Source: Pogostemon cablin
Taxonomy: Eukaryota > Streptophyta > Magnoliopsida > Lamiales > Lamiaceae
Length of the DNA stretch: 64,000 nucleotides
Direction of reading: 5' to 3'
Assembly (NCBI GenBank): GCA_023678885.1
Contig: CM043012.1
Coordinates: forward strand, 15,660,036-15,724,035
Shown: in pieces, positions 45,897-59,394 of the stretch
Position numbering within the stretch: the stretch's first letter is position 1
Layout of the letters: each line of letters opens with the position of its first letter
Translations under genes and position numbers: made by a program
The notes under the pieces: model-generated
Seen by the model: only the letters and a program-made list of their open reading frames with translations
Database searches by the model: none
What the model was told of the DNA's origin: nothing

Positions 45897-48495
45897 TCTC
45901 ACAGTGCTCCCACGCAACCGGTAGTAAAATTGGTGTTTTTTGGATAATTTGTTGCTGCAAACAATTACTAGTATAGTTCTTAGTTTCCATTTTCAATTCA
46001 TTTCATGGGTTTGTTTCTTCTATTTTTTTTTTCTTGAGTTAAATGAATATTATTGGCCAAATAATGATGAGATGCATTGAAGAGACTGGGTGGGGATGGT
46101 GATATGGCAGGCACATAATTAGTTACATTTATGTTGATATATGAAATTCCATTGTGTATAATTTTAAACTTACATTTATTTAGCATTAGTATGTTTATTA
46201 TCTTCCTAAATCATGATATAATGTATACTTTGTAATAGCTCTAAATACTCTGTCCTTTACTGTTATCAACTTATTATCCACACATTGAATTTCATTTCTA
46301 ATTACTTCATATTTAAGCATACATTGCATCTCCAACTAATTCTTGATACTTGTTTATTTTGAGCTTGATTTGTGCTTTGTAAAGCACCAATTGAGTAGTA
46401 TAGAATGACTAGTTCATCCCAAGGAGAATGTTTGAGTTTGAAAATTAATATGATAATGAAATGAATAATGATTGTATAATTAAAACATATGGAAGATAAT
46501 ATGAAAATTATAAAAGAGATGATGATAGTATGTGGAAGCTAGTGTTTTTTTTAACAAATATCAATGAAACAGGGAATAAAAATTGCGAATTAAAATCTTG
46601 TTCTACTCAGTGTAGAAGATTAGAGTTGAATTTTTTAATTTGTTGAACAAGAGATAAAATACTACAATGACTTGGGACATAGTATGTTAAAACCTCACAA
46701 TAATAAATAAAATAATAATACTATTTCAAGAACAATTTATAATATAAACGAAAAGTGATAATATTTTATAGCAAAAATAATAAATAATTATGAAAGTATA
46801 AAATAGTCTCATTGTGAGACGGTCTCACACACGACTTCTCATTTTCTATCTATGTACTTATAAGAAGACACATCTAATGAGAAAAGATAATCATACCATT
46901 TAGAAAATATAATTATTTTCTAAAAATTAATGTTATTAAATTTTAAGACCAAATATTTAATCTTAGGGAAATTAGTTGTAATGGGTCAATCTAATTAAAA
47001 CTTTATCTAAATGGACATTACATTATTAATTGAAAAAAAAAATTATTATTTACAATTGAGAGTTAAATTTTTCTTTAATTAATATTTGCCCCAAATCTTT
47101 CAAAATCAAGAAGAAACAAGTCTGGAAACTCTATGCCAAAATTTTTCTTCCCAACATCGCACTTTTCTCCTCTCAAGTTTTGGAGCGTGAAAATTCTACC
47201 ATCTTCTATCTCGCTTATGATCTGCATTTTCTGTGGGTAGTTGGGCCCTTTTTTTTGTTCATTTCAGTCGGATTTTGCCATATAACACGAATCATATATT
47301 CTTTAGAGTGTAGGATTCAAGAGGAATTATATTTTACATAAAGATCAACTAAAGAGTGCATATTCTAAAAACAAAATTTAAGCATTCGTTGGAAACAAGC
47401 AAGGTATGTGTTTCTAAACTCTTGCTTAGGTTCAATTTTAGTTAGATGAAATGGGGTTTGAATATGTTCTTTCAGGGCACCTCTGCAAGTTGCTATAGTT
47501 TCATTTGTGCATGGTGTGGAATTTTCTTACCTTGTTTTGCTTAGGTTCTTAAATGTGAATAAGTGTTTGAAGTGTTCAAGTGGGAGTTGTACGATTTGTT
47601 AGATTTGCTTTAAAATTTAGTGAAAATTGCATTGCAAATATGAATGATGTTCTTATGCCTTGAGAATGCATGCAAGGTGTTTGACGAAATAGATAAGAGA
47701 AAATTTTTGCTTTAAAATGCTTCATGGTGATTTTAATTGAGCAATAATTGTTTATGAGAGAAGAGTGTGGTACAATGATGCATGATTTTGGGCTTATTGT
47801 TGAAAGAATGAGGTTGAATGAAAGCAAGAATCATGAATCTTAAAAATTGAAAAATTGTGCACACCAATTGTTTGAAGAAAAGTCTAAGTGAAATTTTTTA
47901 TGTTTTATGTGTTTCATTGTGTTATAAGTTGATAACTTATTGTTTATGGGAGAAGATGTGATGCATTGATGCATGAAATTTAGGCTAAAAATGGTGGAAG
48001 TGATGAGATGCATAAATCATTGCTAAGAAAATAAGTACCTTAAGCTTTGAATAAATTGCTTTTATTATTTTATTTTTGTGTATTTTTCTTATTCTTGTTC
48101 TTGTGATTTTTGTTTTTGTGTTAGTTTGGAATTGAATTAATTAGATTGATGCTTGTAAATTAGGGACTTGAAGGGGTTGGGAGCTTGAATTATTTCCTAG
48201 CTGCTGCTACCTATTAATTTAAAACTATTTGCAACACTCACATAATTTGAAAATCATAACCATATGTAGTTTTAGTTTTACATTAATATATAAAAATGCA
48301 TTATTCTGTGTTAATATTTTGTTGAAATGTTATAATTGAATATATTTCTTTTGGATATTTAGGGGAAAAGATCTTGGAGAAAAATACTACATGGTAGCTG
48401 TTTTGTTGCAAGAAAAGAAAATGAAAAAAAAAACTTAAATTGTTCTTTTGGTTCATATGCAAAATTGTTGTGTTATCACATGCTACTTAGAATAT
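45897..48495. other. LRX 3' flank and intergenic region
   Basis: The first ~300 bp probably contain the LRX 3' UTR, with AATAAT-like words near 46040-46065. At 46811-46830 there is a GTGAGACGGTCTCAC palindrome like those found in MITEs. At about 47735-47850 and 47925-48035 a loosely conserved segment (TTGTTTATGRGAGAAGA... GATGCATGA) occurs twice, about 190 bp apart. No coding frame convinced me. Confidence 0.4.
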
Positions 48496-50835
48496 TTATG
48501 GGATATTCCATAAGTGAGTCAATATCAATATTTTTTTTATTACATTATGATAATATTATGTTTTACATCTACATATGAAGATTCGAGCAAGTCCAAGGCC
48601 CCTAAAATCACTCGAATTTCGAATAAAAAAGTGCAAGTCGTTATAACGGAATGATTCCATTATGTGGCCAAACAATGCTAAATCGGCTATCCACTAGAGA
48701 AACAACTCAAATGGTGTAGATTGAAGTTAAAAGTAAAAAATTTTGACTGAGACGACTCCAGGATAACTCGAATTTTGAATAGAGGCGTGCACATCGTTAT
48801 AACGAAAATGATTCCGTTATTGGCATAAATGTACATATTATTGTACATACCAATCAAGTAGTGATTTTAGACCTCATTTTAAACATTAACCTTGATTTCA
48901 TCATATTACTACAAGCTCATTCAATAATTCAAGTGAGATACTTCACATTTGTAATTTTTCGCATCCAAACATTTATACTTTATACACTTGTTTATATGAC
49001 ATGTAGGAAATAATTCATATATGACTTAATATCAATATTCATTTGTTAGTTTATCCAAATATTATATTTTGACATTGTATGTGGACATCCAAACGAATGA
49101 AAGGCCCCTAAAATCGATCGAATTTCGAATAACGACGTGCAAGTCGTTATAACGGAATGATTCCGTTATGGGGTCAAACAATGCTAAATTTACTATTCAC
49201 TATAAAAATCAATCAAATAGCATACAATGATGGTAAAAGTGAGAAATTTTGACTGAGACGACCCCGAGATAACTCGAATTTTGAATACAACATACAAGTA
49301 GGCATAACGGAATGATTCCGTTATGGGCATAAACACAGATATTTTCGTACATGAGAATTAAGTTGTGCGTTTGGACCTCATATTAAACACTTGTCTTGAT
49401 TTCATAATATTTCTACAAGCTCATTCAAAAATTCAAGTGGGATACTTCATATTTGTAATGCTTCGCATCCAAACTATATACTTTATATACTTGTTTTATT
49501 TAACATGTATGAGATACTTCATATGTGACTGAATATCAACATCTATTTGTTAGTGTATTAGAATATTATGTTTTGACATTGTATATGGAGATCTAATAAA
49601 TGAAAGACCCCTAAAATCGATCGAATTTTGAATAACGACGTGCAAGTCGTTATAACGGAATGATTCCGTTATGGGGTCAAACAATGCTTAATTTACTATT
49701 CACTATAGAAATCAATCAAATAGCATACAATGATGGTAAAAGTGAGAAAGATAACTCGAATTTTGAATAACATACAAGTGGGTATAACAGAATGATTCCG
49801 TTATGGGTATAAACATGCATATTTTTTATACATGGCAATTAAGTTATGCGTTTGGACGATCATATTAGATACTTGCCTTGATTTCATAATATTTCTACAA
49901 GCTCATTAAAAAATTCAAGTGGGATACTTCATATTTGTAATCCTTCACATCCAAACTGTATATTTTATATACTTGTGTTTATTTAACATGTATGAGATAC
50001 TTCATATGTGACTGAATATCAACATTCATTTGTTAATTTATTAGAATATTGTGTTTTGACATTGTATGTGGAGATCCGAGCGAATGAAAGGCCTCTAAAA
50101 TCGATCGAATTTCGAATAACAGCGTGCAAGTCGTTATAACGGAATGATTCCGTTATGGAATCAATGCTTAATTTACTATTCATTATAGAAATCAATCAAA
50201 TAGCATACAACGATAGTAAAAGTGAGAAATTTTGACTAAGACGACCCCAAGATATCTCGAATTTTGAATAACGATATACAAGTGGGTATAACGGAATGAT
50301 TCCGTTATGAGCATAAACACTCATATTTTCGTACATGACAATTAAGTTGTGCGTTTGGACTTCATATTAAACACATTCCTTGATTTCATAATATTTCTAC
50401 AAGCCATTCAAAAATTTAAGTGGGATACTTCATATTTGTAATATTTCGCATTCAAACTGTATACTTTATATACTTATGTTATTTAACATGTATGAGATAC
50501 CTCATATATGACTGAATATCAACATCCATTTGTTAGTTTATTAGAATATTATGTTTTGATATTGTATGTGGAGATCCAAGCGAATGAAAGGCCCCTAAAA
50601 TCGATCGAATTTTGAATAACGACGTGCAAGTCGTTATAACATAATGATTCCGTTATGGAGCCAGACAATGCTAAATTGACTATTCATTAAAAAAATAAAT
50701 CGAATGGTGTATAATGAGGTAAATGTTAGAAATTTTGACTGAAACGACTCTCCGATAACTCGAATTTTGAATAACGACATACAAGGCGATATAATGGAAT
50801 GGTTACCGTTATGGGCATAAACACTAATTTTCAAA
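48496..50835. repeat. Satellite-like tandem array, unit about 500 bp, about 4.7 copies
   Basis: The anchor phrase GGCCCCTAAAATC (or close variants) recurs at 48597, 49103, 49606, 50090 and 50590, giving periods of 506, 503, 484 and 500 bp. The first unit starts partway at about 48496 and the last stops at about 50835. Each unit contains two copies, about 160 bp apart, of a 21-bp palindrome with arms ATAACGGAAT and ATTCCGTTAT around one central base. Units also share TGACTGAATATCAACAT, AACATGTATGAGATACTTCA and GATTTCATAATATTTCTAC. No frame stays open through a unit. Confidence 0.93.
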
Positions 50836-51619
50836 AATTCATAAAATATTAATAATTTAGTAAAATCCCCCATTTTTTTATTTTACAAAAAAATCCCAAA
50901 CTTTTATTATTTTCTTAAAAGTCCCTAAAGTATTAATAATTAAGTAAAAACCTTATTTTTTAAAAGGGATGTCATTTACACAAAATTTTATGACTTTTAT
51001 TTTAAATAAGATTTAATGTTGACTATGCCTTGTATGAAGATCCCTTAATCTTATAAATGAACACACAATAGAGCCTCTAAAATACTAATGCTAAATCTAA
51101 GAGGTAAAATAATACCCCACATAAACCACAAGAATGTGATAATATTATGATACAACTGCTCTTTCAGTTTTCAGTAGAGAAATGGGGGGAAGCACACAAA
51201 TTGATTAAACCATGAAGTTTGCAAAACTAAAAAAGTGACTATTTCCACAAATTGAAGCAGGGAACAATTCTTAATCCAACACCATACTCACATAACTAAA
51301 TAGATTTATTCCCAGTTTTAGATCCCATAAATATATACACACATAAAACCAAACTAATTCAAGATTTCCCTATCTCAAAACCACATACCATAAATAAATT
51401 ATCTACTCCCCAATAATTTAAAAAAAAAAAAAAAAACTGGCTACTTTGATTCTTTCCAACAGTTTACCATTCCAGCCAACACTATCACATTTCCCTTTTC
51501 CAAACAAAGCAAATTATTAAAACAAGAGCAATCTGCAAGGCGAAAGACGTTTAAATTACAGGACACCACTTCGTTGCTCGTTTCCTTCTCTGTATGTTTT
51601 CGTTTGATATCCACAGGCA
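50836..51619. other. Intergenic and probable PP2C 3' UTR
   Basis: AT-rich spacer to about 51180, then the likely 3' UTR of the minus-strand PP2C gene. An A-run lies at 51420-51436. No other gene seen. Confidence 0.45.
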
Positions 51620-54600
51620 TCAACCAAAGCGTATCACGATGCATGATATATCATCTTTACTCTTTCTCGCCAAAGCCTCCGTGGTCAAACGCTTCGCAGC
51701 AGCTTGAGGGTCCTTGATGCCTTTTACCATGTCCACTGCCTCTTGGTTATTCATCACCTGGCAATTTAAATTATTGGGTCCATCACATTATATATGGTGG
51801 AAATCTGCAATCGTTCGATTATGAATCTTGAAATCAATAAATGTCATCACAATCTTGACACTTGAGCCTAGCCTCCTAGGCAGTCCAATAACCATACAAG
51901 AATCCATATTTAGCTCATCTTAGCTTAATTCTGTCTGTATATTTCTTCAATCGACACCAGGAACCATATAATGAATTATTGGACAGATTATCCAGTCCAG
52001 ATTTTTTTCTTCTCTTTTCAAGCAGGCATCCTTAAGAATGCCATCGGAGTTCACTAATAGATTTAGCAAAATAATGAGTTTCTTTCTTCAATTGAACAAC
52101 ATGATCCAAAACTTAAGAAATCTAGTAGACATAGATCTGTTTTACTTCATTCTTATAGAAGCACTACGATCTGAATCCAAAACTTAAGATATCTAGTAGG
52201 CATAGATTGTATAATATGTACAAACAAGGCCTATAAGATCTAATCAAGCCAAACCTCAGTAGTAAAAAAACGAAGTACCTTAAGTTGTAATGAAGATAAA
52301 ATGCATGTACTCTGTTCATATCTTTATAAATGGATAAGGAAAACAAAAAAAATTTCATATGCAGATTGCTGCTAAAAAGGAAGCATGTATATTCAATTAG
52401 CTTGTGTTATGATGCTACACATAAGTGAGCAATGAATCTCATTAGGGGGAAAAAAACTGACCTTCCACAAGCCATCGCTTGCCAATATTGCGAACTTTGT
52501 ATTTGAGTCGATGCGTACATTACGGATATCAGGCTCTGAACTCAGATGTGCTTTAAGATTTTCATCTCCAAAAGCACGTGCAACAGCAAGTTGACCATTA
52601 ACACGAGGCACGTCTCCTGAAATAGAAGTCTTAATTTTGATGGCATCAAATCACAAAATCCAAAAACACATGCGGCGTATTATCTGTCAATCAAGAGTTG
52701 AACGTATCAAGAAGAACTATAGAAAAGATAAATCAATTACCAGGAAGTGTCGTCACGAAACCACCCTGCTTCTCAATCCTCCTCCTCTCACCCTGTGGCT
52801 CGTGATCCACTGTAAGTTGATCAGCAATTCCATTCCTATAAATGACAGCCCTGGAATCTCCAACGTTCGCCACCCATAGATCTTTTCCATCAATAACAAT
52901 TGCAGTTACTGCAGTTGAGCCACCAGGTCCTAATTGCATTGAGTTCTCTAGGATGAGTTTATCAGTTGAATGATAAGCATTTTTAATCGCTGTCCTGGGT
53001 TCCTCCCAAAAATTAGGCTGCACATGTCAATATAAAGTTATATATTAAAGGAAAACGAGGGCTAAAATGATGCAAGTTACAAGGAATTTTCATAAATTAA
53101 ACCTCACTTCCCTAGAACTGGCTGGCAAATATCAGCACCGTGAGACATATGTTGGATACTTACACAGGTGAACATAGTTTTAAGTAAAGAATTTCTATGT
53201 CAAAGAATAGATAGCTAGTCTGAAGTACACACACTATTGCTCTTTTCATAATCATAGTATTTAGTGTAGGAATGAATCGAATTCAACCATATTAACAGCA
53301 TTCATCATAAGTGAAACTTCATGCATCGAACATGTTAACCAGATGTATTTAGTGTAGGAATGAATCGAATTCAACCATAATAACAGCATTCATCATAAGT
53401 GAAACTTTATGCATCGAACATGTTAACCAGAGGCTCAACTTATGGGCCTATGGCCAGTCCCAAAACTAAGGGCGTGTTTGGTAATTTTTGGATGAATGGA
53501 AATTTAACGAGAAAGGAAAAGGAAAGGAATGGGTTTGAGTCCCCCCCATTTGTGGGGAGAATGACTGATTCCGTGAAAATTGGAAATCATAACCATAGTT
53601 GAGTTGTATCAATCATTTATATTTAGTTTCAGACCCAATCCCTCTTTCAAAAACCTCTCAAACAAACACCACTTATATTCCTTCATGATTTTGTTAATGG
53701 ACTGTTTATGCATATGAACGTGAAAACCTCAAAACACTTTCTTTCTCCGATCACTACTAAACATAAACAATCTGGTGTTTATAAAGCAATCTACTTTAAT
53801 TTCAAAGTTAGCTTCAGATGCTTAAGCACATGATATAGACCAAATGTAGATGAGCATAATTTGCTTCATGGTCACCTAGATTGATAACATCTAGTATTTT
53901 TTGTAACCCCTTAAAAGCGAGGATACTGATCTATGTATAGGACTCAGATGGAAATTTTCAGCAGGCCAAATGAAAATTACTTGGAAATTTTCCAAGTCCA
54001 AACTATTCTCCAGTTAGTTGAGTATTTCCATTTCAATTTGGGGTTAAAAGAATAGGTGTCAATAGCTGCAGACACTTTAATAAAGAGAGGAATCAAAATC
54101 AGGTAGATTTAATAAAACCAGCCCATGGAAGTACTCTTCAGCTGCATGTCATACTTCATCTTCCTACTTAGCAAATTTGTATATGGCCCAGCCGCACAAG
54201 ACCTCCTTTATAAACCTTAATGGCGTTGCAAAGGTAAAACTAGTTCAATAAATTGACCACAGAAATCAAGGCCTATTAACTGTCATTAGGGCATGGAGTT
54301 CATTAAGAATATGATCATAAAGACAATAATAATCTCCACTCTTTTAATGAATAATCACTAAGTTGGTCGTAGAGGACAAAAAAAGTTTATTCTCCTCACT
54401 AATGGCAAAGGCCAAAATTTCAGGATTTTTATTAGCATGATATTCCGCGTGATTCTTGGAATTTTTTTTATAAAACCAGCTAAAAACAGGAGAGTTAAGT
54501 GACTGGAAAACTGGATGTATCAGGCTGGAATTAACATTGAGTGTTCTAGCTTTTAGCCTTTTTCCCCTCCATGAAGTAGCAATAAGAGTTAAACTTCTTA

Positions 54601-55614
54601 TCATAATACTTTCTTTTGAATTGTATCATGCATGGTTCTTGGGGAAATAATGCACTTACTACTGCTCGGTTAATTAATTACAAAAACAGTTTGGGATTGT
54701 CGTACCACCTAATTGGTAGCATCATGGTAACCTACAGGCTACAAAACAGAAACACCTTCATATCTAACTCAACTTACTTTGCCCTATCTCTGTACATACA
54801 ATTAATCTCTCTCTCTTTCAATATATATATAGTAATCTCAGTTCCCAAAGCATTAAGTTCTGTAAACCACATCTAAGGCCAAGAAATTCCAATGCAATAA
54901 TAGCATGATTCACAAGTGGAGGAATAAGAAGAATGATTTTAAGGAACTGGAACATACCTCATCAAGTATATTGTCAAAAAGATTATCCCTTAGATAACTA
55001 GGGACTCGATCACCTAGGTGCCCATCAAAGATTGCAAATAAACCGAGCACATGGCCCTTCTTTTTACGGTACTCAGCAACATGGTAGTCCTCCATATCAT
55101 GACCCGATTGTCCTTCCACCAAATGGTATCCATGACTTAATTTATTCGTGATAGATGACGACTTAAAATGGCTCTTCCCTTTACCTGTATCCGGCGAAGA
55201 TCCCTCTAAACAAGTAACTTTCTACAAATCCCACAAAGGAGAATTCAAATTAAAAGGGTTATGAAGCAATTTGTGACATAAATATGTTATTCAAAGATGC
55301 CCAACCTCCACAAATCAAGATTAACCATACAAAAGATAACAGCAATCAAAATCATACTTCAGCTACTGAACAATTAGAATTCAAGAATCAACTAAACATA
55401 CAGAAATTGAACACAAATTATATGCAGGGTAGGTAAAAGATTCATAGTGCATACAATCGAAAATCTTCAATTACCTCGTTTTCTAATTGAAATTCAACTA
55501 AAACAATCACAATTCATGATAAACTCAAACTAATTCAGTGATAACCAAACCCTTAGAAGCAAGTACCTTGATAACGCCAAGAACACTGCAGCCCTGAGGT
55601 CGGTTTTTCTCCAT
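51620..55614 (-). CDS. Protein phosphatase 2C, five exons
   Basis: Metal-dependent Ser/Thr phosphatase. Exons on the minus strand: 55614-55567, 55221-54958, 53017-52741, 52616-52462, 51757-51620. All introns are GT-AG, phases agree, and the product is 293 residues from MEKNRPQGCSV to VIRFG-stop. PP2C signatures in order: GHDMEDYHV (E60-D61), FAIFDGHLGD (D82-G83), LWVANVGDSRAV, DHEPQGERRRIEKQGGFV, VNGQLAVARAFGD, FAILASDGLW (D244) and KSKDDISCIVIRF (D284). The metal-binding aspartates are all present. The short N-terminus without an added regulatory or targeting domain suggests a cytosolic/nuclear enzyme of the group that includes Arabidopsis PIA1/PAPP2C-type proteins; that placement is an inference. 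Intron 2 (53018-54957) is long and holds an 88-bp duplication and a possible MITE. The 5' UTR and promoter lie above 55614. Confidence 0.95.
53257..53432. repeat. 88-bp tandem duplication in PP2C intron 2
   Basis: Units 53257-53344 and 53345-53432, starting GTATTTAGTGTAGGAATG, differ at only a few bases (for example CATATTAAC against CATAATAAC). Recent duplication within an intron. Confidence 0.93.
53469..53672. mobile_element. Possible hAT-type MITE in PP2C intron 2
   Basis: The left end GGGCGTGTTTGG and the inverted right end GGTGTTTGTTTGAG resemble common plant MITE tips. The interior has AGGAATGGGTTTGAG and the complementary AGACCCAATCCCT. No clean TSD found. Confidence 0.45.
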
Positions 55615-56240
55615 CTCTAAACTCTACAACTCACAAATCTTAATCACACAAAAAAACATGCCAATCCCACATACATAAAGAGGGTCTCGATAAATCAAAT
55701 CAAAACAAAACAAAAGGGCAAAATTTTCAAAGAACAGGGGAACCGATTTTCTTCCTTCAACAAAAGAATTGCATCTTCGAGTGGTCCGAAGTCTAGAGAA
55801 ACATGTGAAACGGTAGGGTGGGCTTAGTCTGAAGATGGAATTAGATGAAGATTCAGAGAAATTTCTCGTTTGTTGCCATATGATGATGATGCTTAGTTTT
55901 ACATAATCTTTGGCTCGATAATGAATTGATTGCCATTATTGTTGAGCGGATTTGTGTGATGTGGGGGCGCAAGAATTTATTAAAGATGGTTGACTTGTTC
56001 AAAGTCCAACTTGAAAGCGTGTGTTCATGTTTGACTACATCTTGCCTTTTCTTGAAATTTCTTTCTACTTTAAATTATCTCATTTCTTATTAGCAATTTG
56101 GGGTTTAACCAATTTTTTTAGTTTTGTTGTTTATTTTAGATACAAAAGGATGGAAAATTTTTAGGAGACGTATGCGTATAATTATATATAAACGAATTTC
56201 TTTCTTAAACCAAGTTGCTTGTACGTTTATTTATAGTATT
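55615..56240 (-). promoter_or_regulatory. 5' UTR and promoter region of PP2C
   Basis: Upstream of the PP2C start on the minus strand. No distinct TATA box could be assigned with confidence. The region is otherwise free of repeats and coding motifs. Confidence 0.35.
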
Positions 56241-56440
56241 TATTATTTCATCGGTTCTAAGATATCCATTTGATTTTTGCACGTGGATTAAGGAGGAGTA
56301 TTATTATATATGTAAAGTGGGTAGTTGTATTAGGGAAATAGTGGGTCATGTACTTTTTTATTAAATAGGGGAAATGAATACATTTAAAACAGACGTCAAA
56401 AATAATAAAATGAATACATTATAAGCGGACGGAGGGAGTA
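56241..56440. mobile_element. Stowaway-like MITE (copy 11)
   Basis: The left end is diverged (TTTCATCGGTTCTAAGATATC); the right end is AAGCGGACGGAGGGAGTA. The interior GACGTCAAAAATAATAAAATG matches the copy at 22709-22911. Confidence 0.8.
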
Positions 56441-56964
56441 TTATTATTGTTGTTATTTGAATTACAATTGTTATTGTTGGATTTAACTTCAGCTAATGGA
56501 ATGTCAAAAGCTCCTGCGTCCCTGGAGACATGAGGACATGGTCCGTATCCCATTTGAACACAACTTTTGCTCTCCCTATTTTATTTAAATCTATGTATTG
56601 CTAGGGAGCTTAAAGGCCACGTGAGATTCACTCGTTTAATTGATCGGATTATGGATTGTTTAGACTGGAATTCAGTCTTAAAAAGGAGATATCTATTTTA
56701 ATATAAATATTAGCGGCAGCGCCACTTTCAATTTTCAATTACCAACCGAAATTTAAAGCATTTTTTCTGTCTACAAAAGAATAGGCTCGGAAATTTAAAA
56801 GAATAGACACATAAAAAAAATTTTAAAAAGAAAACCGAAAAAAAATGGGTCAGGATAAATATGGGCAAAATAGGGTCGGAAAAAAAAATAGGACGAATGA
56901 ATATTTTATGTATCAGTAAAAGATTTTATTTGAGTTAATTGATGGACTGTATGGAGGGTAATTT

Positions 56965-57455
56965 AGGAATGTTGCACAAAATTTTTATTTTTTTCTGCTC
57001 GGATTTTCTATACCATTTTCGTATATCATTTTTTTGCCACAACTTGCATAGTTGTCACGTTGAATGGGAGAGAGATACCATAACACCTCTACTTAACGGT
57101 GTCAAGTTCTCCATTTAGGATTCTAAAATAGTAATCATTAAATTGAAGCAATTAAACAGCCAAACATGCAAGCGATCAGATCATGCTCGTTATGCAAATT
57201 AATTCAAGAGCAATCAGTCAATTTTTTTATTATCAGTTTTTTTTTGCCAACATCTTTCCTAATATATATAGTTATTTTCCTAAATGGAGAATTTAACACC
57301 GTTAAGTAGAGGTTAATGGTATCTCTCTTCCATTAACCTCTCCCCATCCTACATGGTAACGATCCAATTAATCACATAAAACAATTATGTACGAAAGTGA
57401 TACATGGAATTTGAGCTGATTTTTTTTTCTTCCAATGTTTTTACGCAAAACAAAA
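56965..57455. mobile_element. Long-TIR foldback element
   Basis: The inner arms pair closely: GAGAGATACCATAACACCTC and CTTAACGGTGTCAAGTTCTC (about 57070-57120) against the inverted text at about 57264-57335. Weaker pairing continues outward for ~80 bp more (TTTTCTGCTCGGATTTTC near 56990 against AAATTTGAGCTGA-like text near 57410). Arms total about 150-160 bp. No TSD fixed and no coding content. Confidence 0.8.
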
Positions 57456-59394
57456 TGTTTAGAAGTTGAAAGTGAACACTTTATTTTATTTTTTAGATTT
57501 TTAAGTGATTATGTTTTTAAAAAAAAATACATGTATCGTCATTTTATAAACTTGAAAATTTACTATGAGCAATCCAAAAATGTTACGTGCAGCTTGGTTC
57601 GTTGTTCAAGGTTCTATTCATGGCGGTATATGATTATTCCTTTAAAAAAGATGACAATTAATACCATCAACACCAATAGGTTAGGGGTGGCATCCTCAGT
57701 CATCCCCATAACCAGACACCATCAAGATTGATGCTACTATGTATTTAGAGTATAAGATTTTGAAAGCACGGTTTATACTACACTAGTAAACGACAATGAC
57801 CAATTTGAATGAGAACACATTGATGGATAAGATGAGACACTAAGTTTTCTTGAAGAAGAATGCCGAAGTCTATAAATAACAAATATCATTTATCTCTTCG
57901 AGCAAACAAATACACACTATTGAAGAAGAATGCCGAAGTCTATAACGATCTAATAGCATATATTTCTCCAAGCGAACAAATACACACTATGTTAGGTTGG
58001 GATGAGAGAACAAAGTATATCTATTTGACTGGAGTAAGAGAATATGTTAGAATTTTAATTATATAATTTTTATAAGATTATTTATGTTTTTTTAATTAGA
58101 GATTATTTTAGTTATAAGTATGTTTTAGTAAATTATGGAGTACGAATAGCCGTCCTACAAAAAAAGTAGAATATCATGTATTATAAAATTTACGTTCAAA
58201 TAAAAAAATAATACAATATCATAATTATAAACTTTAAATAAAAAACTAAATATGAAAAAATAATCTTTTGACATTTTTATCAGAAAATCCTCAACAGATT
58301 TTTCATAATTGAGTTACTTTAAAAAAATTATCATCAATTGAAATAAAAAGATAATGTATTTAATTTTGTTTATAAAAAAAATAATTCTTTCACTAGAAAG
58401 AAAAGTTTTAAAAAAGAAAATATATAAATAAAATAAAAACTGTTCTCTTATGTTAGAATTCATAGGACAATGTATTTAATGTTGTTTATAAAAAATACTT
58501 CTTCGCTGAAAAGAAAAGTTTAACAAAATGTATTTAAAGATATGTATATGTATTAAGATTGATTACAGTTTAATGTCCTGTTTGAACAGGCAAGAATGCA
58601 CACGTGTGTACTCTTTAACTGGAAATTAATAGTTTAATCTGTGTTTCTCTTTCCGGAATTTATACATCTCACATGAATGCACTGATTTATATTCGTATAA
58701 ATATCAAATTGCGATTTTTTAATTCTCTCTAGATGATCCACATTAATGTTCAAATAGGTAGGTTATTATGGGTAAAACAAAATAAAATTTTGTATCTATG
58801 AGTAATTTTCTATATAAATATATTGTTTAGTAATATCTAAATACGTTTTATACCTAGTTTTTATTGACACAATTTTAAATTATTGCTAGTACTGGTTTAA
58901 TTTCTTTAAAGTATTAAACCTATTTTTAAATTAAAAAAAATCGTATCACAATACATCAATTCAAAAACTTATATTCTGTCAAAATAAAAATTCAAATGCT
59001 TATAAATTTTTAAAAATAATTATAATTTATTAATAAAAAGATTAATAAATAAATAATTATTTATTGTAGATGGTTTTATTTGGTTCATATATTAATATTA
59101 CAATCCACGTGTGTTTGATTACAAAAATAAATAGCAATGACTTGATACTTGTTAAGACAATTTATTTTTTTAATAATCTTTTATATATAATAGAGATTTT
59201 TAATCCAACGGTTCTTATGTGTTTGGTCATGTATAACCCAGGTTACGTAAGAATTAGCCTATATTCAATAGTACATATAAATACATAACAAAAAAAAATG
59301 GGAGGCCCTTGCCGGGATGGGGCACTGTACGGCGGCACACCCCAAGGGCTGCCCCTAATTGGTAGTTACACAACTTATGGTAATTCTGCAGAAG
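57456..59394. other. Intergenic, contains a 70-bp duplication
   Basis: AT-rich. The only clear structure is the duplication at 57851-57990, listed separately. Confidence 0.45.
57851..57990. repeat. 70-bp tandem duplication
   Basis: Units 57851-57920 and 57921-57990 both begin TGAAGAAGAATGCCGAAGTC and end CAAATACACACTAT. The middle has diverged. A short open frame crosses it but is not recognisable. Confidence 0.88.

Noticed and set aside
57860..58066. A 68-residue frame crossing the 70-bp duplication
   Set aside because: No recognisable motif; it is created by the duplication and has no upstream or downstream exon support.
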